Origin: a virus
Length of the DNA: 40,605 nt
IMG/VR virus record: IMGVR_UViG_3300032213_003470
Location: 1 to 40,605 of that record
Direction: 5' to 3' (one strand)
Under the pieces are notes generated by a model. That model was not told the DNA's origin, did no database searches, and saw nothing but the letters and a program-made list of their open reading frames with translations. This document shows positions 17,176 through 25,127 of this stretch, in pieces; the first letter of the stretch is position 1; the number at the start of each line of letters is the position of its first letter. A program made the position numbers and the translations under genes.

Positions 17176-18636
17176 TTAGTTATTATTTTTATATAGCTTA
17201 TTCACTGAAAAAGCAGGTCTTTTTTTATTAAGATCCTCAAATGGATCAAGCCTTGTAATATCTTCGTGATTTCTGTCAGGAAAAATAGTAGCCTTTATCA
17301 TTTTTCCGCCTTTACCCTTTCCTTTGTCTTTGCCTTTAGCATCTGCGCTATTACTAATGATCTCTGTGGAATCTGAGATTACTGCTAGTTTTGTTATGTA
17401 CCCTGATCTAATAACCCCGCCTTCAACGTCGCAACTAATTTCTCTTTCCTTAGAATCTATATAGGAATTAATGACATTGTTGCTAAAACTTAGGTCACAA
17501 TCAAGAATTTTAGAATCCTTTATATCATTATTCATAACAAATTGTGAGTCTTCTATCTGGCAGCTGTCTAATTTACATCCAAATATTCTACATCTTGCTA
17601 TGTTTCCCTCTATATCACATTCTATTAGATCTAAATCTTTTAACAAATTAGCTGTTTTTGTTCTTCCATCTTTTAATTGATATCTAGCAATTTGTGTGTC
17701 ATAATTTAAAAATCCTTCAGTGATACCATTATCAACAATTAGACTGTAAAGGAAATTTTTTACTTCATTAAAGTATGTTTTAATTATCTGTAGATCTTCT
17801 CTTAAATCAACGGTAACGTGAAGATTTGGATAGTTTCTCATGAAAGATTCAGGATCTATAAAGCTTTCGGTTTCTTTGTAAACCTTAGATATTAATTCGC
17901 TAAGTGTTGATGTCTCTTTCTGTGTTAACGTGTCATTATGTAAAAGACAATTAAATGTATGGGTTATTATATAATCCATAATCTCTTTAATGTCGGTGTA
18001 CTTTTTTTGATAATCAGTACCTCCTAAGTATCTAACCTCCATATACCCATCTTGTAATTTGGTTAGATTGACACCCATATTTTTTTCAGTATAAACAGTG
18101 TAAGAATTTCTGTCTCCTAAAATATCCTTATGTCCTCTTATAAATCTATTAGATGGCGATATTCTTTTAATAGATTTAGCATATAAAGATCCTCTTCTTT
18201 CTGGAAATTTTTTCCATATAAATTCCTCATCAAACCCAAGAACAAACTTTAGCGGATTTAATTGGCTAAAATCTATAAGAGTTGGATATTTTACTCTATC
18301 GAAGCTTAGACCAAATTGTAATGCGCATCTTTCACTGGTATACCCATTTTCGTCTATCCATTTTAGGATTCTAATTAAAACCGGTATTGCCTCAAAATAA
18401 TCCATAGGCCCAGTTATTAATTCAACCATCTTGAGCCCTCCTGAAAAATCTGGCTCTAGTTTAAAAATATCACGAGTTGGGGAAAATTTAGAGTGGTACT
18501 TTCTAAATACCTTTACCTGTTTCCCTAAATCTTCCCCAATTTTTTCAGCTATTTCTTTTCTTGAAAAAGAAGACATGAATTCGAATTCGAATCCGATTTT
18601 AGCTGCATAATAAAAATTTTGATCAAGTATTTTCAA
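17176..18636 (-). CDS. Amidoligase (COOH-NH2 ligase) fused to a beta-helix-like domain
   Basis: The 486-aa protein has hallmarks of the glutamine-synthetase-fold amidoligase family, which joins a carboxylate to an amine using ATP. These are a GFEFEF motif at residues 15-20 (family GxExE, with metal/ATP-binding Glu17 and Glu19), MVELITGPM at 70-78, and GYMEVRYLGGT at 197-207 (family E-x-R core). Residues ~333-428 form a short-period repeat (CDIEGN, CRIFGC, CQIEDSQF, SKILDCDLSFSNN) like a right-handed beta-helix or pentapeptide-repeat stack. A Lys/Gly linker and a 40-residue tail follow. I use the TTG at 18636 because the essential GFEFEF lies upstream of the next Met. It overlaps the S1 gene by 14 bases. 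The substrate is unknown; modification of a virion or host protein or peptide is possible. Confidence 0.75.
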   Translation of the reverse strand: MKILDQNFYYAAKIGFEFEFMSSFSRKEIAEKIGEDLGKQVKVFRKYHSKFSPTRDIFKLEPDFSGGLKMVELITGPMDYFEAIPVLIRILKWIDENGYTSERCALQFGLSFDRVKYPTLIDFSQLNPLKFVLGFDEEFIWKKFPERRGSLYAKSIKRISPSNRFIRGHKDILGDRNSYTVYTEKNMGVNLTKLQDGYMEVRYLGGTDYQKKYTDIKEIMDYIITHTFNCLLHNDTLTQKETSTLSELISKVYKETESFIDPESFMRNYPNLHVTVDLREDLQIIKTYFNEVKNFLYSLIVDNGITEGFLNYDTQIARYQLKDGRTKTANLLKDLDLIECDIEGNIARCRIFGCKLDSCQIEDSQFVMNNDIKDSKILDCDLSFSNNVINSYIDSKEREISCDVEGGVIRSGYITKLAVISDSTEIISNSADAKGKDKGKGKGGKMIKATIFPDRNHEDITRLDPFEDLNKKRPAFSVNKLYKNNN

Positions 18637-19747
18637 TTTTTTGCTTTAGATAGAGTTTTGAACTCTGTAGCTCTACGTCCATAATGGTGCAGGATATTTC
18701 AGATCCTACTTCATAATCTTTTGGATTTCCAGCCAAATAGTCCTTTTCAACAAGGCCAACGATGTTATTTTCAAGTTTTACAAAAACCCCGAAATTCTTC
18801 ACCTTTGTCACTGTCCCTCTATATATTTTATTTTCTTTATCTTCTGATAAAGAAATGTCTCTAAGCTCTTGTAAATCCTTATCTTTACCTTCCGGCGGAT
18901 TTAATCTTAGTACAATTCTGTTCGGATTTCTAAAATCAGAAACATAGAATGATACGCTTCCTCCAGAGCTTAAATCCATTTTAATACCTGCATTGTCAAA
19001 TTCTTCAGCAGGAATTAAACCTGTGTAATACAGATCCCACTCTACAAATACACCAGCATTTGATGCTCCTGTAACTGTTCCCGTGTATTTTTGAGTGAGT
19101 GAAAGTTCTTCAACTTTAGCATTAATAACATGCTTAAGATATTTTTTAAAAGAAACAACAAAAATGTCTCTTCTTTCATCATAAGTCTCAATCATGATAT
19201 TGATTGTTTTCCCAACAAACGATTGGAAATCTATGATTCTATTAGCAGCTGCTAAAGATCCAGGCAAGAAACACTTAATACCAGAAAGATTCACCATAAA
19301 GCCACCTGGGCATGTTGAATCAATTCTTACTGTATATGCTGATTTCTCGTCTTTAATGGAATTTAAAAGATCAGTCTTTAATGAATTTTCGTATCCCGCT
19401 GCTAGGGATCCGTTATACATTCCTGATTTATCTTTGAATATAACAACATCTAATTGTGATCCTTCCTGTACATCAAGTGCAGGGAATCCCAATCTTTTGA
19501 TTGCTTTTTCTTCCTTCATTAAATCTATTGCAACGGATTGACCTACTGAGGTTTCCCCTATTGCACTTGTTCCTCTGATTTGTGTGATCTTTACACTCAG
19601 AACCTGGTTTTCTTCTAGCTCTTTAGAATATGATTGCGCAGGGTTATCTGCGAAGGTTACTCTAAAGTGACCTTCGTAAAGTTCGTCCATAACAGCCCTT
19701 TCTTCCGGAGAATACTCGTCCCTTGTGTATTGTCTTTTCTTAGCCAT
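18623..19747 (-). CDS. Multi-S1-domain RNA-binding protein, ribosomal protein S1-like
   Basis: The 374-aa protein contains four S1-type OB domains at about residues 48-117, 136-203, 218-282 and 308-370. The third and fourth are the clearest: YTGTVTGASNAGVFVEW and YRGTVTKVKNFGVFVKLEN match the G-x-V-x-x-x-x-x-x-G-x-F-V signature. Domains 1 and 2 are more diverged but keep the hydrophobic spacing and the G/S ends. Bacterial S1 (four to six domains) delivers mRNA to the 30S subunit, so a phage copy could favour phage mRNAs, most of which here lack a Shine-Dalgarno. It lies between the 1512-aa structural gene and the amidoligase, overlapping the latter. The ATG has a purely A-rich leader. The protein might also act on phage RNA or as a structural OB protein. 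Confidence 0.85.
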   Translation of the reverse strand: MAKKRQYTRDEYSPEERAVMDELYEGHFRVTFADNPAQSYSKELEENQVLSVKITQIRGTSAIGETSVGQSVAIDLMKEEKAIKRLGFPALDVQEGSQLDVVIFKDKSGMYNGSLAAGYENSLKTDLLNSIKDEKSAYTVRIDSTCPGGFMVNLSGIKCFLPGSLAAANRIIDFQSFVGKTINIMIETYDERRDIFVVSFKKYLKHVINAKVEELSLTQKYTGTVTGASNAGVFVEWDLYYTGLIPAEEFDNAGIKMDLSSGGSVSFYVSDFRNPNRIVLRLNPPEGKDKDLQELRDISLSEDKENKIYRGTVTKVKNFGVFVKLENNIVGLVEKDYLAGNPKDYEVGSEISCTIMDVELQSSKLYLKQKIENT

Positions 19748-19770
19748 TTTTTTTTGTTTTTAAATGATTT

Positions 19771-22700
19771 TTAGTTTATGTTAATTTTAGTACCAAACCC
19801 TAAATTAATTTCAAGAGTTGGGAGGGGATAAAATAATTTTCCCGCTCCTATAAAGAATTTGAATCCTCCTGAGATGTCTGCTGCAGATCTTATGAATTCA
19901 TCAAGAAAAACAACAAAGAATGGATTTTTTAAAGACATCCTATCCCATCTTGGTACATCTTCCCTAGTATAAAGAGGATTTAGTATATTAATAATATTTC
20001 TTCCTAATAAAACTACTATTGGCCAAGGCAGTTTATAAACTATGGCTTTTTGTAGATTTATAAGCTGTTCTATTATATCTGAAGGTATTGGAATTCTAGG
20101 CGGACTTTTATATTTAGTCCATAATAGAGTAAATGCAATATCAGCAAATGGATGAACAGGAAGAAAACTCATAACAAGTTCAACGTAATCCTGTGGTCTT
20201 GCTTCTAAAGGTATACGAGGTAAATTATCTAATGCAGGTATATTAATTTTATCCAAAAAAGAAACTGCTGTATTATTTCCCATTACTTTAATATCATCTG
20301 CAGTAAGATTATCGAATGCAGGTAGGCCACCAGGTATTATTTTAGCAACATCCATTGAATCAATAGCAGAGGATGCTCCTTTAACTATAAAATTTGCAAT
20401 AACAGCTCCTGGTATTATTATAGGAGGTATTCCTCCTGGCCCGATTGGAACTGCAGGGTTACCACTTTTCTTTGGTGGAAATGGGGGTAATTCTAAAGAT
20501 GAAGAAAATTTAGAATATTCCTGAGCAACATCTCCAGCACTAGCAATATTAGGAAAATTAACATTCTTTAAATCAACCGGAAATTTACTTAGTGTTTTAT
20601 CTAAAGAATTTCTAATCATCAATTGAATATCCTTCTCTCTTAATACCTTATTACCCCCTATAGATGTTCTGTCAGCAAGCTTAACTAGATCCTGAACATT
20701 AACATTCAAATTCTTGGAGACAAACCCCTTAACAGAGCTAACAATAGGATTAGGCGTTGATATTATTGCACCAGGTGCAGGAAGACCAGCTCCTGGAATT
20801 CTTGGTATCTTTTTTAATTTGGGTTTAAAAGTCAAAAGAGATTTATTACTTAACGGGGATTTGTCTCCGCTAAATATTTGTCCTATTCCATCAGATATTA
20901 TTCCTTTTAATGATTCTAAATCTTCCGGATTTTTACCAAGTTCGTTTATTGGAGAATTAAAAACTGCTACTATTCTAGATCCTTTTGGAAGATCTTTGTT
21001 AAGATCTGCATACTTAGAAGCCGATTTAAATTCTATATTCTTAACAGAATCTAGAATTCTAGATTTTAAATTAATCTTTCCGCCCTTAGAAGGAACCTGT
21101 GGTATTGCTCCTATTTTTATTTTAGCATTAATGTCTCTTATGATTTTTATAGGAGAAGGTATATCAGCAATTAAATTTTTTGATTGCTTAGGAAATTGTA
21201 CATCAGGAACGGTAATTGCACTTTTTAAATAATCTTTCATTATGGATTTAATTGCTTCGATTTTTTGTGCATCAAATGAAGCTGATAATTCAGATAACTC
21301 TTTTATTTTTTGGCCGGGATCTGACCCATCTAAAGGTGATTTTCTTTTAGCATCCAGAATTTGATTTTCTAATTCTTGTTTCTTTTTAGCTAAATCATCC
21401 TGAACTTTTTGAATCTTTGAGAAATCTACATTTACCTTAGCATTAGCTAATCTTTTTTTAAGACTTGCTAAAATGTCTTTCTTTATTCTTTTAGGATCAT
21501 CAACGTTATCTTTCCCAAGATTTGGGAAAGGAAATAAATAATTTGGTATTCCTAGCGATAGGAATTGCTTTATTCTAACCAAAGGATCTGGTATAACTGG
21601 ATCCGATTTTCTCGGAATGAATCTAAATCCTCTAATACCTAAAAGAAATATTGAATTGCCAGTTAAGAAATCATGGAAAAAAACTAAAGGACTAGGCATA
21701 AATCCCCCAATAAAAGGTATGAATATAACAATAACACCTATAGGTAAAGGTATAACTATAGGAGGTATAACAGTCCATATCATTGGCATTGGTATTCTTA
21801 TAAAAGGAAGACCATCTAATGGATTAACTAAAGGCGGAGGTAAAGGTATGAACGAAGGAGGCAGATAACCTACTGGCCAATACTTTAATCCAATATTAGG
21901 CAAGAAACCTGCAGGATTTTCTATTGGTGGTAATCCATTTGGTATAGGAAGAAATCCAACAGTCGTAGCTTTTTTGGCAAACTCTTTCCAATAACACGTA
22001 GTAAAAAGATTAGGACAATCAGGGGAGTTTAATCCTTCTATTATATTTCCTCCAGAAAATGCTTGACCCGATGCCCCACAACAATCTGGAGGACACGCAA
22101 CTTTTAGAGTGTCACTATTTGTGGGCTTGGAATTTCCGTTAGCATCAAGTCCTAAAGAAATCCCGGTGGAAGTGGATCCGCCAGATCCTGCTCCTTCTCC
22201 ATTATCTCCTGAGCCAAAGCAATCTATAGACTCAGCCCTTGATTGTAAAACCTCAGGAGAATTTTGATTATCGATCTCCTGTATTTTTTGTGCTACCTCT
22301 AATAAAAGGGTTTCGATGTATTCAACATTCTTATCCATTTTATCAGATACATCTTTTAACATTTTACTGTTGTCTGATGTAGAGCTCATATTGACAGTAA
22401 AATAATAATCAGCTAGAATATCAACAAATTTATCTGATAGGGATTTTATTGAATTTATTTTATCTTCTACTAGCTTTTTTCTTGCGTTGTATTTTAAATC
22501 ATAAGATTTTTTAAAGCTACCCCAGAAATCACTAAAAGATTGATTTGGTTCTCCGTCCTGATTTGTACTTTGTGGTTTAATATCAGCTGATTTTCTTGCA
22601 TCGTTATCGCCTCTTTCATCTGCACTAAAAAATAACCAAGGACTAGCAGATATTTCTATAAGAGTTGAATATAAAAATCCATGTGATTTTTCGATGTCTT

Positions 22701-24309
22701 TTATAATTGCATCTTTTGGTTTATTTGATCCTTCTATATCTTGTACAAAGTTATAAAACTGAGGAGACAGATCTGGATTTTTGTCCTGGAAGGATATGAA
22801 ATCTTCATACGATTTAAGAAATGAAGAATTTCCTGATCCTAAAATACCCTTTTTAGAAAATTCCATTCCCAGTTGTAATTTGGTAATATCAACTCTTTCG
22901 TAATCAGTAGACAAAAGATCTGAGGTAGCTTCTGGTTTAACTGTTTCATATGGTATTTCTTTTCCTAATCCATTCGGAAATGCTATATCAAATTTAATAC
23001 CTACGTATCCTTTCTTTCCAGAAGATGTTAATTTTTTGGTATCCTTAAATCTGCCCGAGAAATCTTTAACAGCATCTAAGAATTTATTAGCTTCAGATCT
23101 TGCTAAAACAATAGCAAGTATTAAGGTTAAAGGATTTCCTTTTTTTCCAGCTTTTGCCTTTGCTTCAAAAGATTTGGAAAGACCGTTATAATAATTTTTA
23201 ACTATCTTATAATGATAAAGAATTTCTTCTAGATCCCTTTCAGCCTTTTCGTATCTAGATCTAAGCTCATTATTTTCTCTTATGTCTTTAAAAATATCCT
23301 TTGCCTGACTTAAACATTGATTTATTTTTTCACTAACATCTTCTATATCACCCTCTGGTAAAACCTCTGGTATAGCAGATTCATCCTCAGGTAAACATAT
23401 TTCTTCTATGAATGATTTAAGATTCTCCTTAGTAAATAAGGGTTCTCCCGTTTCCGGATTAATTGGAAAATCTGGTTCGCAAAAAACCTGATCAACTATA
23501 TCCGATACATCAAATGCATTATTAGCATCTCTTTCGGATGATTCTCTGTCTAATATATTATCTAGAAGGGAAGCAAGATTTTCAGGATCTATATTATTAG
23601 ATCCAAATCCAGAATCTGACCCAGCTTCTGAACCACTGCCATCCCCAAAATCATCATTTGTAGATGTTGCGGGTCCTGCGCCAGATCCGTATTTGTTATA
23701 GATATCATCTGAGCACTTTTTTGGTTTACCCTTTTTGCTTTTCTTTTTTAGCTGGTCTCTTATAAATTGAAGAGACATCTTTTTAGGAGCAACATGAAAA
23801 AACAGAGGAATTCCCTTATGTGTTATAACGTGTATTTCAAATCCAAACGGACCTATTTTAAATTTTCTAATTTTTTTGTTAGACCCCGTAAATTTTATTC
23901 CTAATAGATCAAGATCTAAACTATCAGACACCATTTCTTTAGCGCTGAGAAGTTGTTCAGAAAGATTGTTATCGTTCATAAATTTATCAAAAAATCTATT
24001 TCTTGAAAAATCGGGTCTTTCTGATATTTTATCTAGATAATTTTGCTTTCTTAATATCTCCCAGAAAATTCTATTAGCAAGTTCTTCACCTTCGTATGCA
24101 CAGATAAAATCATTAATCTCATCATCAGTTAATATCATAGGAACCGGACCTATAGACTTTTCTAATTCCTCCGCATTATTAATTATTTCTTCATCACTAG
24201 GAAGATTGTCGGTAAATCCACCGAATTCATTTAGAACGTCTTCCGGTTTGAGTTCACCGCTAGAGATTCTATCGCTTATATCTTGAAGTTTATTAAAATT
24301 AAAATCCAT
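19771..24309 (-). CDS. Large structural protein with Pro-rich hydrophobic segments; tape-measure or ejected-protein candidate
   Basis: The 1512-aa protein is unrecognised. It starts MDFNFNKLQDISDRISSGEL. Residues ~1-340 are charged with a Gly/Ser linker near 230. About 340-700 is mostly helical. A Cys cluster lies at ~737-773 (CPPDCC, then SPDCPNLFTTC). About 780-905 is very hydrophobic and proline-rich (IPMPMIWTVIPPIVIPLPI, then GVIVIFIPFIGGF). About 960-1030 is helical and heptad-like (DDLAKKKQELENQILDAKRK), and the C-terminal ~230 residues are again hydrophobic and Pro-rich. Length, coiled coils and membrane-like segments fit a tape-measure or membrane-inserting ejected protein, and the gene directly follows the spike. 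However, most of it is not continuous helix, so another baseplate role is possible. A weak AAGG precedes the ATG. Confidence 0.6.
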   Translation of the reverse strand: MDFNFNKLQDISDRISSGELKPEDVLNEFGGFTDNLPSDEEIINNAEELEKSIGPVPMILTDDEINDFICAYEGEELANRIFWEILRKQNYLDKISERPDFSRNRFFDKFMNDNNLSEQLLSAKEMVSDSLDLDLLGIKFTGSNKKIRKFKIGPFGFEIHVITHKGIPLFFHVAPKKMSLQFIRDQLKKKSKKGKPKKCSDDIYNKYGSGAGPATSTNDDFGDGSGSEAGSDSGFGSNNIDPENLASLLDNILDRESSERDANNAFDVSDIVDQVFCEPDFPINPETGEPLFTKENLKSFIEEICLPEDESAIPEVLPEGDIEDVSEKINQCLSQAKDIFKDIRENNELRSRYEKAERDLEEILYHYKIVKNYYNGLSKSFEAKAKAGKKGNPLTLILAIVLARSEANKFLDAVKDFSGRFKDTKKLTSSGKKGYVGIKFDIAFPNGLGKEIPYETVKPEATSDLLSTDYERVDITKLQLGMEFSKKGILGSGNSSFLKSYEDFISFQDKNPDLSPQFYNFVQDIEGSNKPKDAIIKDIEKSHGFLYSTLIEISASPWLFFSADERGDNDARKSADIKPQSTNQDGEPNQSFSDFWGSFKKSYDLKYNARKKLVEDKINSIKSLSDKFVDILADYYFTVNMSSTSDNSKMLKDVSDKMDKNVEYIETLLLEVAQKIQEIDNQNSPEVLQSRAESIDCFGSGDNGEGAGSGGSTSTGISLGLDANGNSKPTNSDTLKVACPPDCCGASGQAFSGGNIIEGLNSPDCPNLFTTCYWKEFAKKATTVGFLPIPNGLPPIENPAGFLPNIGLKYWPVGYLPPSFIPLPPPLVNPLDGLPFIRIPMPMIWTVIPPIVIPLPIGVIVIFIPFIGGFMPSPLVFFHDFLTGNSIFLLGIRGFRFIPRKSDPVIPDPLVRIKQFLSLGIPNYLFPFPNLGKDNVDDPKRIKKDILASLKKRLANAKVNVDFSKIQKVQDDLAKKKQELENQILDAKRKSPLDGSDPGQKIKELSELSASFDAQKIEAIKSIMKDYLKSAITVPDVQFPKQSKNLIADIPSPIKIIRDINAKIKIGAIPQVPSKGGKINLKSRILDSVKNIEFKSASKYADLNKDLPKGSRIVAVFNSPINELGKNPEDLESLKGIISDGIGQIFSGDKSPLSNKSLLTFKPKLKKIPRIPGAGLPAPGAIISTPNPIVSSVKGFVSKNLNVNVQDLVKLADRTSIGGNKVLREKDIQLMIRNSLDKTLSKFPVDLKNVNFPNIASAGDVAQEYSKFSSSLELPPFPPKKSGNPAVPIGPGGIPPIIIPGAVIANFIVKGASSAIDSMDVAKIIPGGLPAFDNLTADDIKVMGNNTAVSFLDKINIPALDNLPRIPLEARPQDYVELVMSFLPVHPFADIAFTLLWTKYKSPPRIPIPSDIIEQLINLQKAIVYKLPWPIVVLLGRNIINILNPLYTREDVPRWDRMSLKNPFFVVFLDEFIRSAADISGGFKFFIGAGKLFYPLPTLEINLGFGTKININ

Positions 24310-24314
24310 TTACC

Positions 24315-25094
24315 TTAATTAGACTTTGTTACTTTAACCACATCTGATGTCGAAAGTTGTTCGTAGCTTTCAGCTAGGCTTGTCATTGTTCCTGGCGTTG
24401 ATGGAAGTTTAGCATCTACCGCAGCTGCAAGTTGTTTTAAAAACATCCATAAAGGCTCAGCAAGAATTGCAGAGTATACCGGAGCATGTCCAAGTTTTGT
24501 TGTTTTTCCATCTACCCACACTTCATTACTACTTTGTTTAATTCTGGTTGTAGCTGTACTTTCAATTTCAGAATTAGCAAATTCTGTTATTTTTCCTCCT
24601 CTAAACTCTAAGGTTGATGTTTGACCTGCATGTGTTATTGTTATAGAATTATCATTTGAAATAACAACAGTTGATTCTTTTAAATCTATAACTAATCCTT
24701 TAGCAACTGTGTAATATATTTTTAGTTTTTCTATCCCATCATATATTAAAGAATGGGCACCTTCATACGATGCACTGATCTCTTCAATTAAATCTTTAGA
24801 AAGTTCTTGTACTGCTTTGTATTCAGGCGAATAATAATTTCCATTATTAAATTGCACATGTACTATACACCCAAGCTTTGGTATACTAACCCTTCCTGAT
24901 CCTCCATTATCCCCGAATGAAATATCAAATCTTTGAAATGCCCAAGGTAAATCTTCGTCTTTGACATCATCAAAAACACCAAAAACCCTAACTTTACACC
25001 TTGCTTTAAATTCTGGATCTTTGTTATCCACAACAACACCTAAGAAGTGTTGGGATCTTTCTATATTAGATTCTTGTAAATTTTGTGAAGACAT
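24315..25094 (-). CDS. gp5: Baseplate central spike, gp5-like OB-fold protein without lysozyme domain
   Basis: The 259-aa protein begins with a gp5-type OB domain at residues ~15-100. Its features are GVVVDNKDPEFKARCKVRV, DEDLPWAFQRF, and IPKLGCIVHVQFNNGNYYSP. These match the N-terminal domain of T4 gp5 and phage-type spike proteins that sits on the gp27 hub. Residues ~105-200 are short beta-strands (LVIDLKESTVVISNDNSITI, then HAGQTSTLEFRGG) forming a brief spike helix or prism, and the C-terminus is helical. T4 gp5 is 575 aa with an internal lysozyme domain, which is absent here, so the membrane tip or PAAR cap and any muralytic activity must come from another protein. It lies 33 bases after the 730-aa gene and two genes after the gp27-like hub. 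Confidence 0.85.
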   Translation of the reverse strand: MSSQNLQESNIERSQHFLGVVVDNKDPEFKARCKVRVFGVFDDVKDEDLPWAFQRFDISFGDNGGSGRVSIPKLGCIVHVQFNNGNYYSPEYKAVQELSKDLIEEISASYEGAHSLIYDGIEKLKIYYTVAKGLVIDLKESTVVISNDNSITITHAGQTSTLEFRGGKITEFANSEIESTATTRIKQSSNEVWVDGKTTKLGHAPVYSAILAEPLWMFLKQLAAAVDAKLPSTPGTMTSLAESYEQLSTSDVVKVTKSN

Positions 25095-25127
25095 ACAAAC
25101 AGGATTTTCTCTTATCTATCCTTGTTT

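Noticed and set aside
19194-19541. 115-codon plus-strand frame opposite the S1 protein
   Set aside because: It lies wholly inside the S1 gene, whose domains are clear; no motif or neighbouring plus-strand gene supports it.
20714-21232. 172-codon open frame on the plus strand within the 1512-aa gene
   Set aside because: It is a shadow of the well-supported minus-strand gene. Its Pro/Gly/Ile-rich translation mirrors the antisense of Pro-rich hydrophobic sequence and shows no domain.
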